A DNA stretch of 64,000 nucleotides from assembly GCA_963575645.1 (NCBI GenBank), contig OY754465.1:3410001-3474000 (forward strand), in the 5' to 3' direction. The stretch comes from Xanthostigma xanthostigma. Lineage: Eukaryota; Arthropoda; Insecta; Raphidioptera; Raphidiidae. Within the stretch, counting starts at the first letter, position 1. Every line of letters starts with the position of its first letter. Below, one piece after another: positions 43,471 through 54,488 of this stretch. The position numbers were made by a program, and so were the translations under genes. Below the pieces are notes generated by a model. The model saw only the letters and a list, made by a program, of their open reading frames with translations, was not told where the DNA came from and ran no database searches.

Positions 43471-43834
43471 TGTCTATTTGCTGAATGTAAGTAAAAAACT
43501 TGCGTGAATACCCAAGTGTTACAATCGTTTTTTTCAACAAAAGCATTATGATAATGCGAGATCCCTCGTGTATTCGATAATGTTTCAATATCAGTTACTT
43601 TAAGAAGCTGGCTCTTGTTAAGTGCTTTTAAAAGGAAGACGCAGAATGTCTCAGAAGTGGAGCGCTGAGGATTTTGATGACGTAACTAGTCCTTGTGTAT
43701 TTCCGGATCTAAAAGCAGTTTTAACTGTAGAGTCCTTGAATTGTAACAACGAACTTATTGACCATTAAATTTTTAAAAAACCTCTCACTAGCACCTATCA
43801 TTATATTTCAGTTGCTGCGGTTAATTTCTTTTTA
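43471..43834. other. Non-coding stretch with one short ORF
   Basis: ATG at 43646 opens 40 codons (MSQKWSAEDFDDVTSPCVFP... to a stop at 43766-43768). The D/E-rich start is more protein-like than most frames here, but there is no homologue I recognise and it could be chance or a transposon ORF start. Confidence 0.3.
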
Positions 43835-43943
43835 CACACTTTATATTAACTTCACTTGTAAGTTTGTATGTATATTTGTTTGTAACCTCCGTTTGGACTA
43901 CAACAAGTGATTTATTACTGTAGTATAATATTCCAGCATTGTA

Positions 43944-44037
43944 ACTACAGTGGGTAGCCGTGCGGTCTAAAGCACGGGTCTTCGCTGACGTCAACTCTCG
44001 GAATCACGGGTCGTGGGTTCTAATCCCGTCCACGCCG
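43944..44037 (+). repeat. tRNA-Leu/Ser-like sequence (degenerate), copy 3
   Basis: TAGCCGTGCGGTCTAAAGCA and GTGGGTTCTAATCCCGTCC, followed by an A tract, nearly identical to copy 2 including the upstream 110 bases from about 43835. The A-for-G change in the D arm weakens it further as a tRNA. Confidence 0.6.
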
Positions 44038-44159
44038 AAAAAAAAAATTGTTTTTTTTTGTGGCAAATTTTTGACAATAAATCGAACTAAAAAGTGGAAA
44101 CTACATATAGTAAACTAAAAAACACGCTTTATATCAAACTAAAAAGTGAAAATTAAAAT

Positions 44160-45471
44160 TTAAATATTCATATGCGGCCATATTTACCGAACGTAAGTAG
44201 TTATTTATTCGGTTCATTTGCTTTACAGGTAGCTATTCCTCCGAATAAATAGCCATAATTCAATTCACCAAACATAATTATGTTTACTGTAGGTATAAAT
44301 CTATCCTGTCTAAATACTCTGGTATAAATATTTATTCACTGATAAAATAATAATGGCCGCCACATAGATCATAATAGCTAACCTATAAACGTGGAGTATT
44401 ATATCTACAGTTTGTTCTTGTCTGTTGTTTATTTACATTTTGCGAAGTGTATAGTTAAAACATTAAAGCTAGTAGAAGTTTTGTGTGCAATTGGGTTAGG
44501 ATAACACTGTTATTTTGTAAAACTTTTTTTTGACGTTTACACTAACGCCATCGGTCGGATTTTTGGGTGAACGTCAAAATATTCAACGAAAAGAGCAAGG
44601 AGTATTGTTCAAACATTAAACCACAAAAATATTATGTAATATATAAAGAAACTTATGTTTATACTTCTAGACCAAAATAGTGAAGGACTTTCCTATCCGA
44701 AATTTCACAAGAAATATGCCATCAAAAGTCTATTTTTGAGACAGCTGAAATTGTAATATATCCATAAATGAAATAGCTCAATTCGATGACGTCTGTCAAA
44801 ATAACTTACTTATGCGTATTTTGAGAATGTGAAATTTTGTTCTAAATTATAATTCATAAGCTGATATTCGGTGTTTTGTTATAGGATAACAAAGTATGTT
44901 ATATGCCTCCGGGAATATGTCTTTATATATATGTAGTATAAGGTAATAGCTATAATTCCTCAGTCGATCGTTAAAGGTTTCAGACATGTACATACTGCCC
45001 TAAAAAGGCAAAGGGCAGTAAGTGACATTTGTTGAAAAATAAGTTCATACTGAAACCAACGACAGCAGTAAGTGCTGCAGCAATAATTTCTTTAAAAAAT
45101 GTTTCCCCCATGTTTTGGTTTCCATAATCTAAAATTCTGGACGGTCAATACATTTTTAGTAAATCTTGATTTACTCAAATTCATAAATTAGCCACTTACT
45201 GACTTATGCCTTTTTACGGCGGCATAATTGCTCTTCATATTTATATGTCGGACATCTTACCAATATTTTATACCCTTTTTCAAGTTTGATATCATAAATT
45301 AATCAAAATACCATTCAGGTAAAATAAATATAATAATTAACCAAAACTAGACTTATTCTTGTTAATTAAAAAGAAAAATAAAAGTAACAACAAAAATATT
45401 TATTTTATAAAACAATCATAATTATTAAATACATTTTGCAAACTTGCTTTCTGGTAATAAAAAAATATAAA
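44160..45471. other. Non-coding stretch downstream of the ALYREF paralogue
   Basis: Contains a copy of the AAAAGAGCAAGGAGTAT repeat at 44520-44605 and A+T-rich sequence. AAATATTTATTTTATAAAAC near 45396 gives AATAAA on the minus strand, a plausible poly(A) signal for the gene ending at 45472. Confidence 0.5.
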
Positions 45472-46251
45472 CTATGACTTTTGTGGCTTTCTTCCCTTAT
45501 TGTAGGCGTCGAGTTCAGCGTCTAGATCTTCTTTCGTTGATGGCTTCTTCGTTCTCTTCTTAATATAAGCATCGAGTTCAGCATCCAGTTCTTCCGTCGT
45601 CGGTGACTTCTTTTGTAGTTGTTTTCCACCATGACTACTGCGTCTATTTCCACCGGATCTATGAGGACGCGATTGTGACTGAACGGTTTTTTTAACATCT
45701 CCGCCGCCCAATCTTCCGCTGCTAAAAATCGAAGGGATCTCGGATTCTGCCAATTGTATACGCATCGGTCGTCCATCCAACGGAACGTCGTTGAACTGTT
45801 TCATGGCTACGATAGCATCACCCTTACGTTCAAAAGTTACGTGGGCGGTGCCTAGTGATCTACCGGATTGATCGTAATGAACCGCCGCATTCTTGAGTGG
45901 TCCAAACTCGGCAAACAGTTCTTGAATGTCCGAGTCTATGACGCCGAAATCGAGATTTGACACTAATAATTTTGTATGACTCACTCCTGATGCCGATGTA
46001 CCTCTAACAGTCGAAACTGACTTTCTTGCTCCAAGTCCTTCAAAGATAATATCATGTTTCAAAGCGTTGTGTCCAGCGCTTTTGTGCGATCGTTGTATTC
46101 CACCACGATTTTTTCCTCGTTGGACGCCGCCCCCAGCTCGTTGTGTGCCTCGGAATGTACCACGCCGCTGTCCACCGGCCCTTTGTGTGTCCCCACGTTT
46201 CTTGCCCGATTTTATAATCACGTCCAGACTCATATCAATTTGATTAGCCAT
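45472..46251 (-). CDS. ALYREF: ALYREF (Ref1/THO4) mRNA export adaptor, intronless paralogue
   Basis: Predicted nuclear RNA-binding adaptor of 259 residues. In the family, ALYREF joins TREX through UAP56, binds mRNA and hands it to NXF1. Seen: N-terminal UAP56-binding motif DMSLDVIIKS (6-15); Arg/Gly-rich stretch (17-56); one RRM at about 93-168 with RNP2 LLVSNL and RNP1 RSLGTAHVTF; then a basic Arg/Gly/Ser linker. The C-terminus has two copies of the UAP56-binding helix, TEELDAELDAYIKKR (219-233) and KEDLDAELDAYNKGR (240-254), where the family usually has one. Length and domain order match an ordinary ALYREF. The start at 46251 is chosen because the motif follows it at once. Lack of introns suggests a retrocopy, but the intact frame and kept motifs suggest selection. 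Related to the three-RRM gene at 4068-5183. Confidence 0.9.
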   Translation of the reverse strand: MANQIDMSLDVIIKSGKKRGDTQRAGGQRRGTFRGTQRAGGGVQRGKNRGGIQRSHKSAGHNALKHDIIFEGLGARKSVSTVRGTSASGVSHTKLLVSNLDFGVIDSDIQELFAEFGPLKNAAVHYDQSGRSLGTAHVTFERKGDAIVAMKQFNDVPLDGRPMRIQLAESEIPSIFSSGRLGGGDVKKTVQSQSRPHRSGGNRRSSHGGKQLQKKSPTTEELDAELDAYIKKRTKKPSTKEDLDAELDAYNKGRKPQKS

Positions 46252-46259
46252 TTTTATAA

Positions 46260-46289
46260 TTTAATATCACTTCACTATCGATAACACTT
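46260..46289 (-). promoter_or_regulatory. 5' flank motif with TATCGATA (DRE-like)
   Basis: On the minus strand AAGTGTTATCGATAGTGAAG sits 10-40 bases before the start codon; TATCGATA is at 46276-46283. TATCGATA is the DREF-binding DRE of Drosophila housekeeping promoters. The same block, with one change, precedes the three-RRM gene. Binding is inferred from sequence alone. Confidence 0.5.
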
Positions 46290-46656
46290 TTTGGACGTTT
46301 AAATAAATTAGATAAATATTATTAAGTCAAGCAAATAATTGACAACGCTTGTTATAATTTACTAACCTGTGTAGAACTGATCCTCAAATGAATAAATCGT
46401 CACAACCCAACAGATATATGTAGGTACCTACCTACCTACCGATATTTAAAATAGTAGAAAAGATAACCATAGACATAATATATATACACTGTTGACCTGC
46501 GACTTGGATTATAAATTTTAAAACACAAACCATTAAGCTTATTTATTTATGATCCTCAACCAAAACCCTCCTTCATCGTAGCAAACCGTTCTCTAATTCT
46601 AACAATCCTCCAGCGGTTCATACTCAACTAATAAACATAATAATTATTATTTTACC
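46290..46656. other. Upstream region of the ALYREF paralogue
   Basis: No TATA box is obvious. A fragment of the PLE-type terminal segment (AAGCTTATTTATTTATGATC) lies at 46537-46590. Confidence 0.45.
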
Positions 46657-47390
46657 ATTCCTACGCACAATTAGTGGGGAATGGAACTAGTTTAGGTCAA
46701 AAATCACTTTTCAAAAATTTTACAATATCTTTCCGTTTTGAGGTCCCCCGAATCCAAAAAACATATTTTTGGAAAAACTCTGTGCGTCTGTTAGTCTGTT
46801 TTCTGTGAACACGATACAGGTCAAACGGATGAGCGGATTGAAACCAAATTTTGGGAGGATGTTTGGTATGCAAATATGAAGAGCCCTATTGTTTTAAAGT
46901 TTCGTTTAAAAAGTTTTTTTCTAAACTTCATAGTTTCGGAAATATTTTGAAAATAAAAAAAATCAGCTGTTCTTTTGTTTTGTAGATCTATCAGAAATAA
47001 ACTAGTAAAGCATGCTTTGATTAATGGTATACTTTTCATAACGACTTATTATTCTATTTATTTTTTCAAGAAAATTTCGTTAAAAATTTTTTTTCTAAAC
47101 TTAATAGTTTCGGAAATATTTTGAAAAAAAAAGTCAGCCGCTCTTTTGTTTTATGGATCTGTCAGAAATAAACTAGTTAGGCATGCTTTAATTAATTTTT
47201 ACATGACATGGAACATATTATGTAGGTAACCATGGCAACGAATAGTTAATATCATATTGAATACTAGCCATTACCCGCGTCACCTCACGCGATATCAGAA
47301 ATTTTATTTTCTTTATTATAATCAAATATATCAACATTTTTGAAGTTAGAATGGTCCCGTCGCCCAATTGGTTGGAATTTTTTCATAATG
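46657..47390 (+). repeat. Dispersed repeat family (GAGCGGATTGAAACC), long copy
   Basis: TTAGTGGGGAATGGAACTAG, GAGCGGATTGAAACCAAATT, an internally duplicated TTTCGGAAATATTTTGAAAA block (about 46930 and 47110), then TTACCCGCGTCACCTCACGC. It is the reverse of 35660-36480 over nearly its whole length. Confidence 0.8.
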
Positions 47391-49059
47391 ATAAAAATGA
47401 AACCACCTAACAGGAAACAAGAAAATAAGGGTTATTGTGACAGGTTTTTTTCGAAAATAAAGTGGCATTATTAACCTGTGACGTAGAGGAAGTGTATCTC
47501 GTACCCAATATATCGCATCCGTTCTGTAAAACAAAACCTTATTTACGTTTTTCTGTTATCTTTGCCATTATAGGATTTACTTTTGCCACGTTTTGTTGTT
47601 TTACATAACATTATATATTTTATTCTCTGTACATTCAAACATCTGCTTTCGGGTTTTAGTGGGTTTACAAACAAACATTAATCCAGTGACGAATTAACAA
47701 GGGATTTTTGTACTCTCTACATATGTATGTGTGGCCGAATTTAAGATATTTCTATCTAGACCAGTGGTTCTTAACCGGTTGTCCCTAAGAGTACCCAAAA
47801 TGGTTCGCGAAATCATCATACAATTATTGAAATCTATACTAATATATAAAGCTGAAGAGTTTGTTTGTTTGTTTGGTTGAACGCGCTAATCTCAGAAACT
47901 ATTGGTTCGAATTGAAAAACATTTTTTTTGTTGGATAGCCCATTTATCGAGTAAGGCTATAGGCTATATAATATTACGCTACTACCAATTTTTTTTCTAG
48001 TTAGACGCGATTATACCACATTTTTTAATGAAAAAATATGGAATATTCGTTGCTAACTAGAAAAAAATTTTTTTTTTAATTTAAATTAATACAGTAGATC
48101 CCTTTTATATACCTAATTTAATACATTTTTCATCAAAATATTGTTTTTTACCATGTCAAATTCAATTTTTAAGCGCCGTGACAGCGTTTTTTCATAAACA
48201 AATCAGCTTTTACAAGGGCCACCTTAATTTTTTTCTGAAAGAAGGTTTGACATCTATTTTATGCATAAAAATTGGTCTGTCTGCGAAAAAATGTTTTTTA
48301 CTATGACAGACTTCATAAAAAAAAATTTATAACAAATGAAGTCTGACAAATTTATTAACAAAAATTGTCAGCTAGACAAGTTGTATTAGATAGAAGAGAT
48401 CTTAAACTTTGTTTTTAAAAAAAATTCAAGGAGGTGTTATGAAATTTATTTTCATAAAAAAAATAATTTATGTAGTCTGACAAATTTATTAACAAAAATT
48501 GTCAGCCAGACAAATTTTTTCAAAAATGGTACATTATTTACTACAAATTGTATAAATTTCAAGCAGGTGTTTTAGAAAAAAAAATCATGTTTTTTTTAAA
48601 TTCATAAAAAATAACAATTAACAATTTTTTACTAGTCTGGCGGGCGTAACATGTTTTTCAGCCATTTTCACTTTATAATTTTGAGGTGTTCGTAGGGGTA
48701 ACTTTTTCTGTCATGGGAGCTTGGACTATACGCTGAAATCGCAACTGAAAATATAATTAGTTGTGTCAGAATTTCATGTTTTATTTTAGTCAAAACAGAA
48801 TTACCGAAAATATCAAATGACGCACGGCCATTATCAAAGGCATCTCTTTGTTGAGCCCTAAAGCCTAGAAATCATTCTTAATAATAGGAATATATTACAA
48901 CGGCAGTATTTTTTCTGCGTAGCCAACAGGCGTGTATCAATCATGACCACACGAGCGGCTCGTCACTGCATCACGATTATTAAATTAAAATTATGTTGAC
49001 TTGCAGAACTCAATAACATATTTTGCACCATGTAAGAAAAAATCATATATATTAGTACG
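47391..49059. other. Non-coding stretch with Helitron and hAT ends
   Basis: CAGTGGTTCTTAACCGGTTG at 47762 resembles a hAT start. A Helitron 5' end lies at 47833-47992. Between 48330 and 48520 the phrase CTGACAAATTTATTAACAAA, then AATTGTCAG, occurs twice 134 bases apart. No gene is supported. Confidence 0.5.
47833..47992 (+). mobile_element. Helitron-like 5' end fragment
   Basis: TCTATACTAATATATAAAGC, GAACGCGCTAATCTCAGAAA and GTTGGATAGCCCATTTATCG equal the first part of the element at 6148-6897. No 3' CTAG end follows. Confidence 0.6.
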
Positions 49060-49876
49060 CTAAGGTTAAAGATGTTTGCCTTCCTTTTTAGAAAAAACCT
49101 CACAATTTCTCCACATAAATTATATATCATTTTACAGCTAATTGCTTGCTCTACTGACATCGACAACTAAAAAATTTTATAATGCTTTTATTTTTGTAAA
49201 TTAATTAAAATACAGCAACGCTGAACAACGTCTTTAATTTTGAAACAACGTCAACACTTCGATCTGTCATCTGACCTTCATATTGTAATACAACAGACAC
49301 AATACTGCATACTGCCATCTGACGGCTTTAATTTTGAAACAGCGAGCAACGCTGAACAACGTCACAGCAATGCTGCATGATGCCATATGACGGCTTAGCT
49401 CAACGCTTTTGCTACTTGCGCCTCTATATGACAATTTTAGTAAAATATTTCTTCGATCTGTCATCTGAGCTTCATATTGTAATACAACAAAAAGAAGAAC
49501 GTCATAAGCAGTGTGCAAAATTAGAAACGAATTGAATACCTGCAATCATATTTAAAAAATAATTTTGTAAAGTGATAATTATTATAAAATCTTTGATTAA
49601 AATCTTTAATTTTTCATTAATTTGTTTGATTCTTTCAAACATCATCATTCGTGCAATTAGATAATAATTAATAATTTAATACTAATTAATTTTTTTATTT
49701 TTATATTTTTCTGAAGAAGATCCAAAGCCGGATCGAAACGTCATCTTGTGTTGTATTGATTTTTTATTTTTTGTCAATATATTGGTCTGAGAAAAATTGG
49801 TCGACAATTTTATTTATTTGAAGATAGTAATTATACTTATTTAGTGCGAATAATTCGCACAGGTCATACTAGTCTA
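49060..49876 (-). repeat. TGCGAATTATTCGCA repeat family, copy B
   Basis: The reverse of copy A (28964-29830): CTTTGTTAGCGTACTAAGG-like tail first, then GACGGCTTTAATTTTGAAAC, then TGCGAATAATTCGCACAGG. The second internal half is shortened. A TCGACC-family element occupies 49585-49826. Confidence 0.75.
49585..49826 (+). repeat. TCGACC-repeat family copy inside repeat copy B
   Basis: TAAAATCTTTGATTAAAATC to GGTCGACAATTTTATTTATT. The core has CTGAAGAAGATCCAAAGCCG and GATCGAAACGTCATC on the plus strand. It sits at the same position of the host repeat as 62549-62820 but with the core in the opposite direction relative to that host. Confidence 0.75.
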
Positions 49877-51532
49877 TATATTACTTATACCTATATATAA
49901 GCAAATACTATAATACTGAAACGAAAATGTTTAGTGGCTCTTTAAAAACTGGGGAATTTTGTAAATTGTAACTTTTGGCTCTTACGTCTCAAAAGGTTGC
50001 CGACCCCTGAGCTAGGGCTTTCGAAGATCTACGTTCGAAATGACAAGGCGTGAATGTATGTTATTAGAGGCACGCCATTGTAACCGTTTCTGCGTTATGT
50101 GTCATTACTCTGCAGAATCTCAATTTGTTTGTGTCAAGTTACTATGACGTCATTTACACCTCCCCTGACGTGAACTGAAATATATTCATCTATTTTTTAA
50201 ACCACTTTCCCCTCGTTTCCGACTTAAAAATATCAGCATACGACATCGTTATGTAAATTTTAAACGTGTTTTTCCCATTTTACCATACATACAGATTGTC
50301 CGAAATTTATTTTGAACATTAATGAGTGCAACAGGTTTTATTTTCGACACTATTAATGCCCATATTCACCGAATATATTATATTAAAGATAGAAGTTACT
50401 AATCTTGGAACAAATTTTTTCGTTAGAATAAAATTTACTTTCAATTCACCAAGCAAATTATCAAGTAGAAAAATTGTTTAAAGAATGAATATGCACTGCA
50501 CTATACTCCTTGCTCTTTTTGTTGAATATTTTGACGTTTACCCAAAAATCCGACCGATGGCGTTAAATAGTCAATGAAATATTTTCTTTCATCGTACATG
50601 TCGGCAATGTAGAGATAAATATTGGCAGTTTAAATGCTAATCCACGCAATTTATTAAATTTTGAGTCAATGTGTGACAATTTTATTGTCTTTTATGTTTA
50701 TCAAATGACCTCACGATACAGGTCGTAACAAAATTCGCGCCATGATGCCCTCGGCTTCGCCTCAGGTATCATGACGTGACCCGCAGGACAAGATATCACA
50801 CTTTCGGCCCTTGTGGTGTAATATACTGTAAGCACTAAATAAAGTTCTTACTTTAAAATAATTAAAACGTTAAACCTTGAATTATAAAAAAATCGTGATA
50901 AACTCTTTTTCAAGATCTGATTAATTAATGAATATTTTCCAAATTGATAACAACATTCATTTTTCCTGCGTAGCTAGGGTAAACTAATTTTGACAATATT
51001 ACAAACAATGAGAGAGAGTTAATACTTGGTACATTATTATTACCAAATTTTGTAATAAATGTTAGGTTCTAAGGCCTTTCGAGCCGGGGGGGGGGGCTCA
51101 GGCCGGGGGCCTGTGCTGCCACCCGATTGTGACGCCACTGCAACATAAATAATTGTCTTCGTTGATCAAATGAACATAGGGTTGAATTGTCACCATTGCA
51201 GATTGCATTGTGACTATCTTTAGAATCGTTTCGGCCTTTTGAAGAACTATGAACCTTATGATGTGGCTTACAGAAACGTACATGGTTAGTAAGTTCCTGA
51301 GGTCTTCGAAAAGATCTTGTCACAAGCGTTGGCTACGATGCGTAAGATATTACCGACTGAGAAAGGACAAACGCTCGTCGCACATCCAATACAAGATGAA
51401 TGGGGTCATCCCTCTGTTGCCAGCCATAAAGAATATCTCACTTTGTGATCTACTTTCTACAGACTGTCACGGAAAATAACGACTTTCGATATTCAAATTC
51501 ATGTTTCTACTCAGTTTATTATTATGTTAAAT
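49877..51532. other. Non-coding stretch with repeat fragments
   Basis: AAAAGGTTGCCGACCCCTGA near 49992 resembles a hAT right end. The AAAAGAGCAAGGAGTAT repeat lies inverted at 50395-50570. Half of the 37157 palindrome family lies at 50735-50825. AGCCGGGGGGGGGGGCTCAG to TGACGCCACTG at 51080-51143 looks like a hAT-type terminus on the minus strand (CAGTGGCGTCACAATCGGG). Frames at 51069-51479 on both strands match no domain securely. Confidence 0.45.
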
Positions 51533-51655
51533 GATGAAGGAAGGTTTTGGTTGAGGATCATAAATAAGCTTTACCAGTGTTACGCTAGTGGCCAACGTTT
51601 CGAAAAATGTATTTTCATCTTCAGGGCCTTCTAACAATATACATGATAATAACAA
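51533..51655 (-). repeat. PLE-type terminal segment, inverted copy
   Basis: The reverse of 15300-15420: GGTTTTGGTTGAGGATCATA, then GGCCAACGTTTCGAAAAATG and TTTTCATCTTCAGGGCC. No PLE coding is seen beside it. Confidence 0.7.
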
Positions 51656-51673
51656 TAATGATCATGTATATTT

Positions 51674-51930
51674 TTCAATAAATAAAATTATCGACCTATT
51701 TTTCAGACAATATATTAACAAAAAATATAATTAATACATTAACGTTTCGATCCGGATTTGGATCTTCTTCAGAACGGATCTAAAAAATATAAAAAATAAT
51801 TAATATTTAATTTCTAATTCGCTTTATATAAAATTATTTCAAAATAATTAATTAGTATCAAAATATTAATTATATTTTTTGTTAATATATTGTCTGAAAA
51901 ATTGGTCGATAATTTTATTTATTATTATTT
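51674..51930. repeat. TCGACC-repeat family copy, symmetric
   Basis: AATAAAATTATCGACCTATT at the left and AAAAATTGGTCGATAATTTT at the right form inverted ends. The core motif is on the minus strand (AACGTTTCGATCCGGATTTG, GATCTTCTTCAG). Confidence 0.75.
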
Positions 51931-51936
51931 TAAATT

Positions 51937-52122
51937 GAGGACGAAACAGCCAACCATTTACTGTTCGAATGCGAGGCCCTATCCTACAGGAGAACAACCA
52001 TCTTTGGACACATTGATGAGAGCGGAATAATTCCTCAGGACATTCTAATCACCAATCTTCTGGAGTTCATGAGGAGATCCAATCTATATCCAGGACAAGG
52101 GGGAGCACAAAAATTCTTCTAG
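51937..52122 (+). pseudogene. LINE ORF2 C-terminal remnant
   Basis: The frame EDETANHLLFECEALSYRRT continues through TIFGHIDESG and ends GAQKFF before TAG. The ExExAxHLLxxCxALxxxR pattern is the zinc-knuckle-like C-terminus after the RNase H/RT part of R1/Jockey-type LINEs. A short tail up to about 52185 may be the 3' UTR. It is 5' truncated right at the preceding TCGACC element. Confidence 0.75.
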
Positions 52123-52324
52123 GATGACGTGTATAACGGGCTATTAAGCCATAACCCCTAATTTACTCATTCATTATTATTTTAAAAATGCAATTGATAC
52201 TTTCACTAGTTCTAGGATTGGAGCCTGAGAACAATAAGTAAACAAAGATGTTGCTTCACACTTGCCGATTCTTAATCCCAATACTTACTTTGAAAAAGTT
52301 CCAAAAAAATAGCTCCTTTAGAAA

Positions 52325-52400
52325 TAAAATTATCGACCAATTTTTCGGACAATATATTAACAAATTATATAATAATTTATAATTAAATTAAGGGGGTCGC
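52325..52400. repeat. TCGACC-repeat family fragment
   Basis: AAATAAAATTATCGACCAAT then ACAATATATTAACAAATTAT; only one end is present. Confidence 0.6.
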
Positions 52401-52835
52401 CCCTTGTGACGGGTGGTTTTTTAAACATTTTTAAGTTTTTTTTTTTGACAACCAATAAAAAGATGGAACTTTGAACTTTTTATGATATATTTATTAAAAT
52501 TTCAGTAGTGTATAGAAAAATTTTCAAGCATAATTAATGTTCACAAAAACATGATATGTAGAGCCTATTATTATGAATCGTTTAAAACAATAGTTCGGTA
52601 TAACACTTTATTTCAAGTACACCCAGTAAATCCAAAGAATGCGCATACAGGGTTTTATAAGTGAGAGTCGATGTGAAAGCTATGTGCAAACAGAGCTTTG
52701 AGCATTCGCTCGTAAAGTTGATGATGCAATATCCATTGTAGTAGTACACATATAGCTGATTGTTTCAAATCCTCATATATTATGTATAATAGATGTTTGT
52801 TCAATAATTTTTACGTCAATGACATAGTCACCGAA
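52401..52835. other. Non-coding stretch, no feature recognised
   Basis: A+T-rich with no supported gene. Confidence 0.5.
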
Positions 52836-53115
52836 GTAAAACTTGTAAATGAAATTACAAAACTCGGTTTTGACATGCTGTTATTTTTTAACAAGTATTT
52901 GGTACTAGTTACTTTCAAATAACAGGAACAGTTATAGCTGTTCCAAAAAATCACAGACACGTCCGTTACTATAATGTAAAACTTGTAAAAAAATTACAAA
53001 ACTCGATGATGACATGCTGTTATTTTTAACAGTTATTTGATACTAGTTATTTTCAAATAACAGGAACAGGTATAGCTGTTCCCAAAACAATCACAGGCAC
53101 ATCCGCTACTGTAAT
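52836..53115 (+). repeat. Tandem duplication, 140-bp unit, two copies
   Basis: GTAAAACTTGTAAATGAAAT at 52836 and GTAAAACTTGTAAAAAAATT at 52976 start units that share ATGACATGCTGTTATTTTT, TTCAAATAACAGGAACAG and a TAGCTGTTCC...ATCACAG.CAC block. Divergence is low. Confidence 0.85.
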
Positions 53116-53501
53116 GTTTAGCCAAGGAAATTGCGTATAAATAACGGAACCCCTGTGTCTTTTAACTATAATTTTTAAACATCTTGTAAAGCAGACATGT
53201 CAAACTAACCATTCGTGGGTTCAGAAGAGAAAAATGATTTTATCCATTTTAAAGGCATTTTGATATTTTAAGTTAGTTTAATTATTTTTTATTTGCACTT
53301 TTCAGTGTTCTTGGGAATTATTTTTGTCCAGACGATTCGTGCAATGCGATGAGAAAAAAACCCTTCCCTATACAATTGTAAATAATATGTTCAAAGTTTC
53401 GTCTAAATCGGTGAAGTGGTTAGCTAGATATTGTAAATCTACAACAGTCTATGCCTAAATATAGATAAAGATATAAGCAGTGATGCGCAGGCGTGACTTC
53501 A
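53116..53501. other. Non-coding stretch, no feature recognised
   Basis: No gene or repeat is recognised before the GGCCGCTGCAC element. Confidence 0.5.
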
Positions 53502-53915
53502 GGCCGCTGCACACGAGACTGGAAACACTGCTGGGACTTCTGCTGGCCGGCAGGCTGGCTGCGAAGTTGGAAATGACGTCACTGCTGGCTTGCCTGCTAG
53601 CTCATAAGATGGATTTTAAAATTAGAACAGGGGCTATTTTTCCTGCTAAGTTTTCTGCTTGTTCTGGAACAAGAACCAATCAGAAAGCAGTATCTTGTCA
53701 CGTGAGCGACTTGAACAAACGCTCACAAACCAACAAGGCGTCATTTTGCTCAGACGACAGACACGTTTTGCTCTGTGTTTATATTTGAACTGTCACTGCG
53801 CGAGATCTATCGTCAAAACAAGACGTCTCGTGTGAAGCGAGCACATAAAAGCAATTAAGAAAACCAGCACTAGTAGTCAAATCTAGTGGCAAATCTAACC
53901 TCGTATAGAGCGGCC
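53502..53915 (+). mobile_element. GGCCGCTGCAC terminal-repeat element, third copy
   Basis: GGCCGCTGCACACGAGACTG to TAACCTCGTATAGAGCGGCC forms inverted termini of about 18 bp. The interior is collinear with 33307-33740. The 102-codon open frame at 53480-53788 follows the repeat and has no known domain. Confidence 0.75.
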
Positions 53916-54225
53916 TTTACATTACGGAAATTGACCCGCTCTCAGTTGAGTTTGACACGTCTGTGATGTAAAGAAATGAAAGCTGCAACACAAAGCGCAT
54001 AAAACAAATAAAAGCTCCATGATCTTTACTGCAGGAATACAATATCCTGAGATGACGGATTACAGCAATCATGTGCAGAAGATGTATATACTCACTTAAA
54101 TATATAACAACGCAATTAGTTATCCATCTTCTACTGTGATTAATTCCTCGCGGTCATAGAATAGTTATGTAACGTATGTTCAAGATTTTATGCAAAATGT
54201 TACTTTTAATAAAGAAAAAGATCTG

Positions 54226-54480
54226 TCTTTTTTAAATTTTTTATTAACGTCAGAATAGAACTCTTCAAATAAATAAAATTGTCGACCAATTGTTTTCAGA
54301 CTATATATTGACAAAAATAAAATTATAAATCAATATTACAAAAGATGATGATTCGATCCGGATTTGGATCTTCTTCAGAAATAATCTAAAAAATATAAAA
54401 ATTAATTAGTATATATCTACTTATTTTATAATAGAATTAAGTTAATTAATTATCGAAAATTATAAAAAATTAATAACAAA
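54226..54480. repeat. TCGACC-repeat family copy
   Basis: ATTAACGTCAGAATAGAACT, CTCTTCAAATAAATAAAATT, GTCGACCAATTGTTTTCAG; the core is on the minus strand (GATTCGATCCGGATTTGGAT, CTTCTTCAG). Confidence 0.75.
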
Positions 54481-54488
54481 CAATTTTT

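Noticed and set aside
51069-51479. Frames on both strands, one with a zinc-finger-like SFRRPQELTNHVRFC
   Set aside because: The cysteine pair expected upstream is missing and the upstream frame has a stop; too weak to call.
53480-53788. 102-codon open frame, similar to frames at 33092-33334 and 33338-33550
   Set aside because: The likeness follows from the DNA repeat (GGCCGCTGCAC family) and no known domain is present; coding is not supported.
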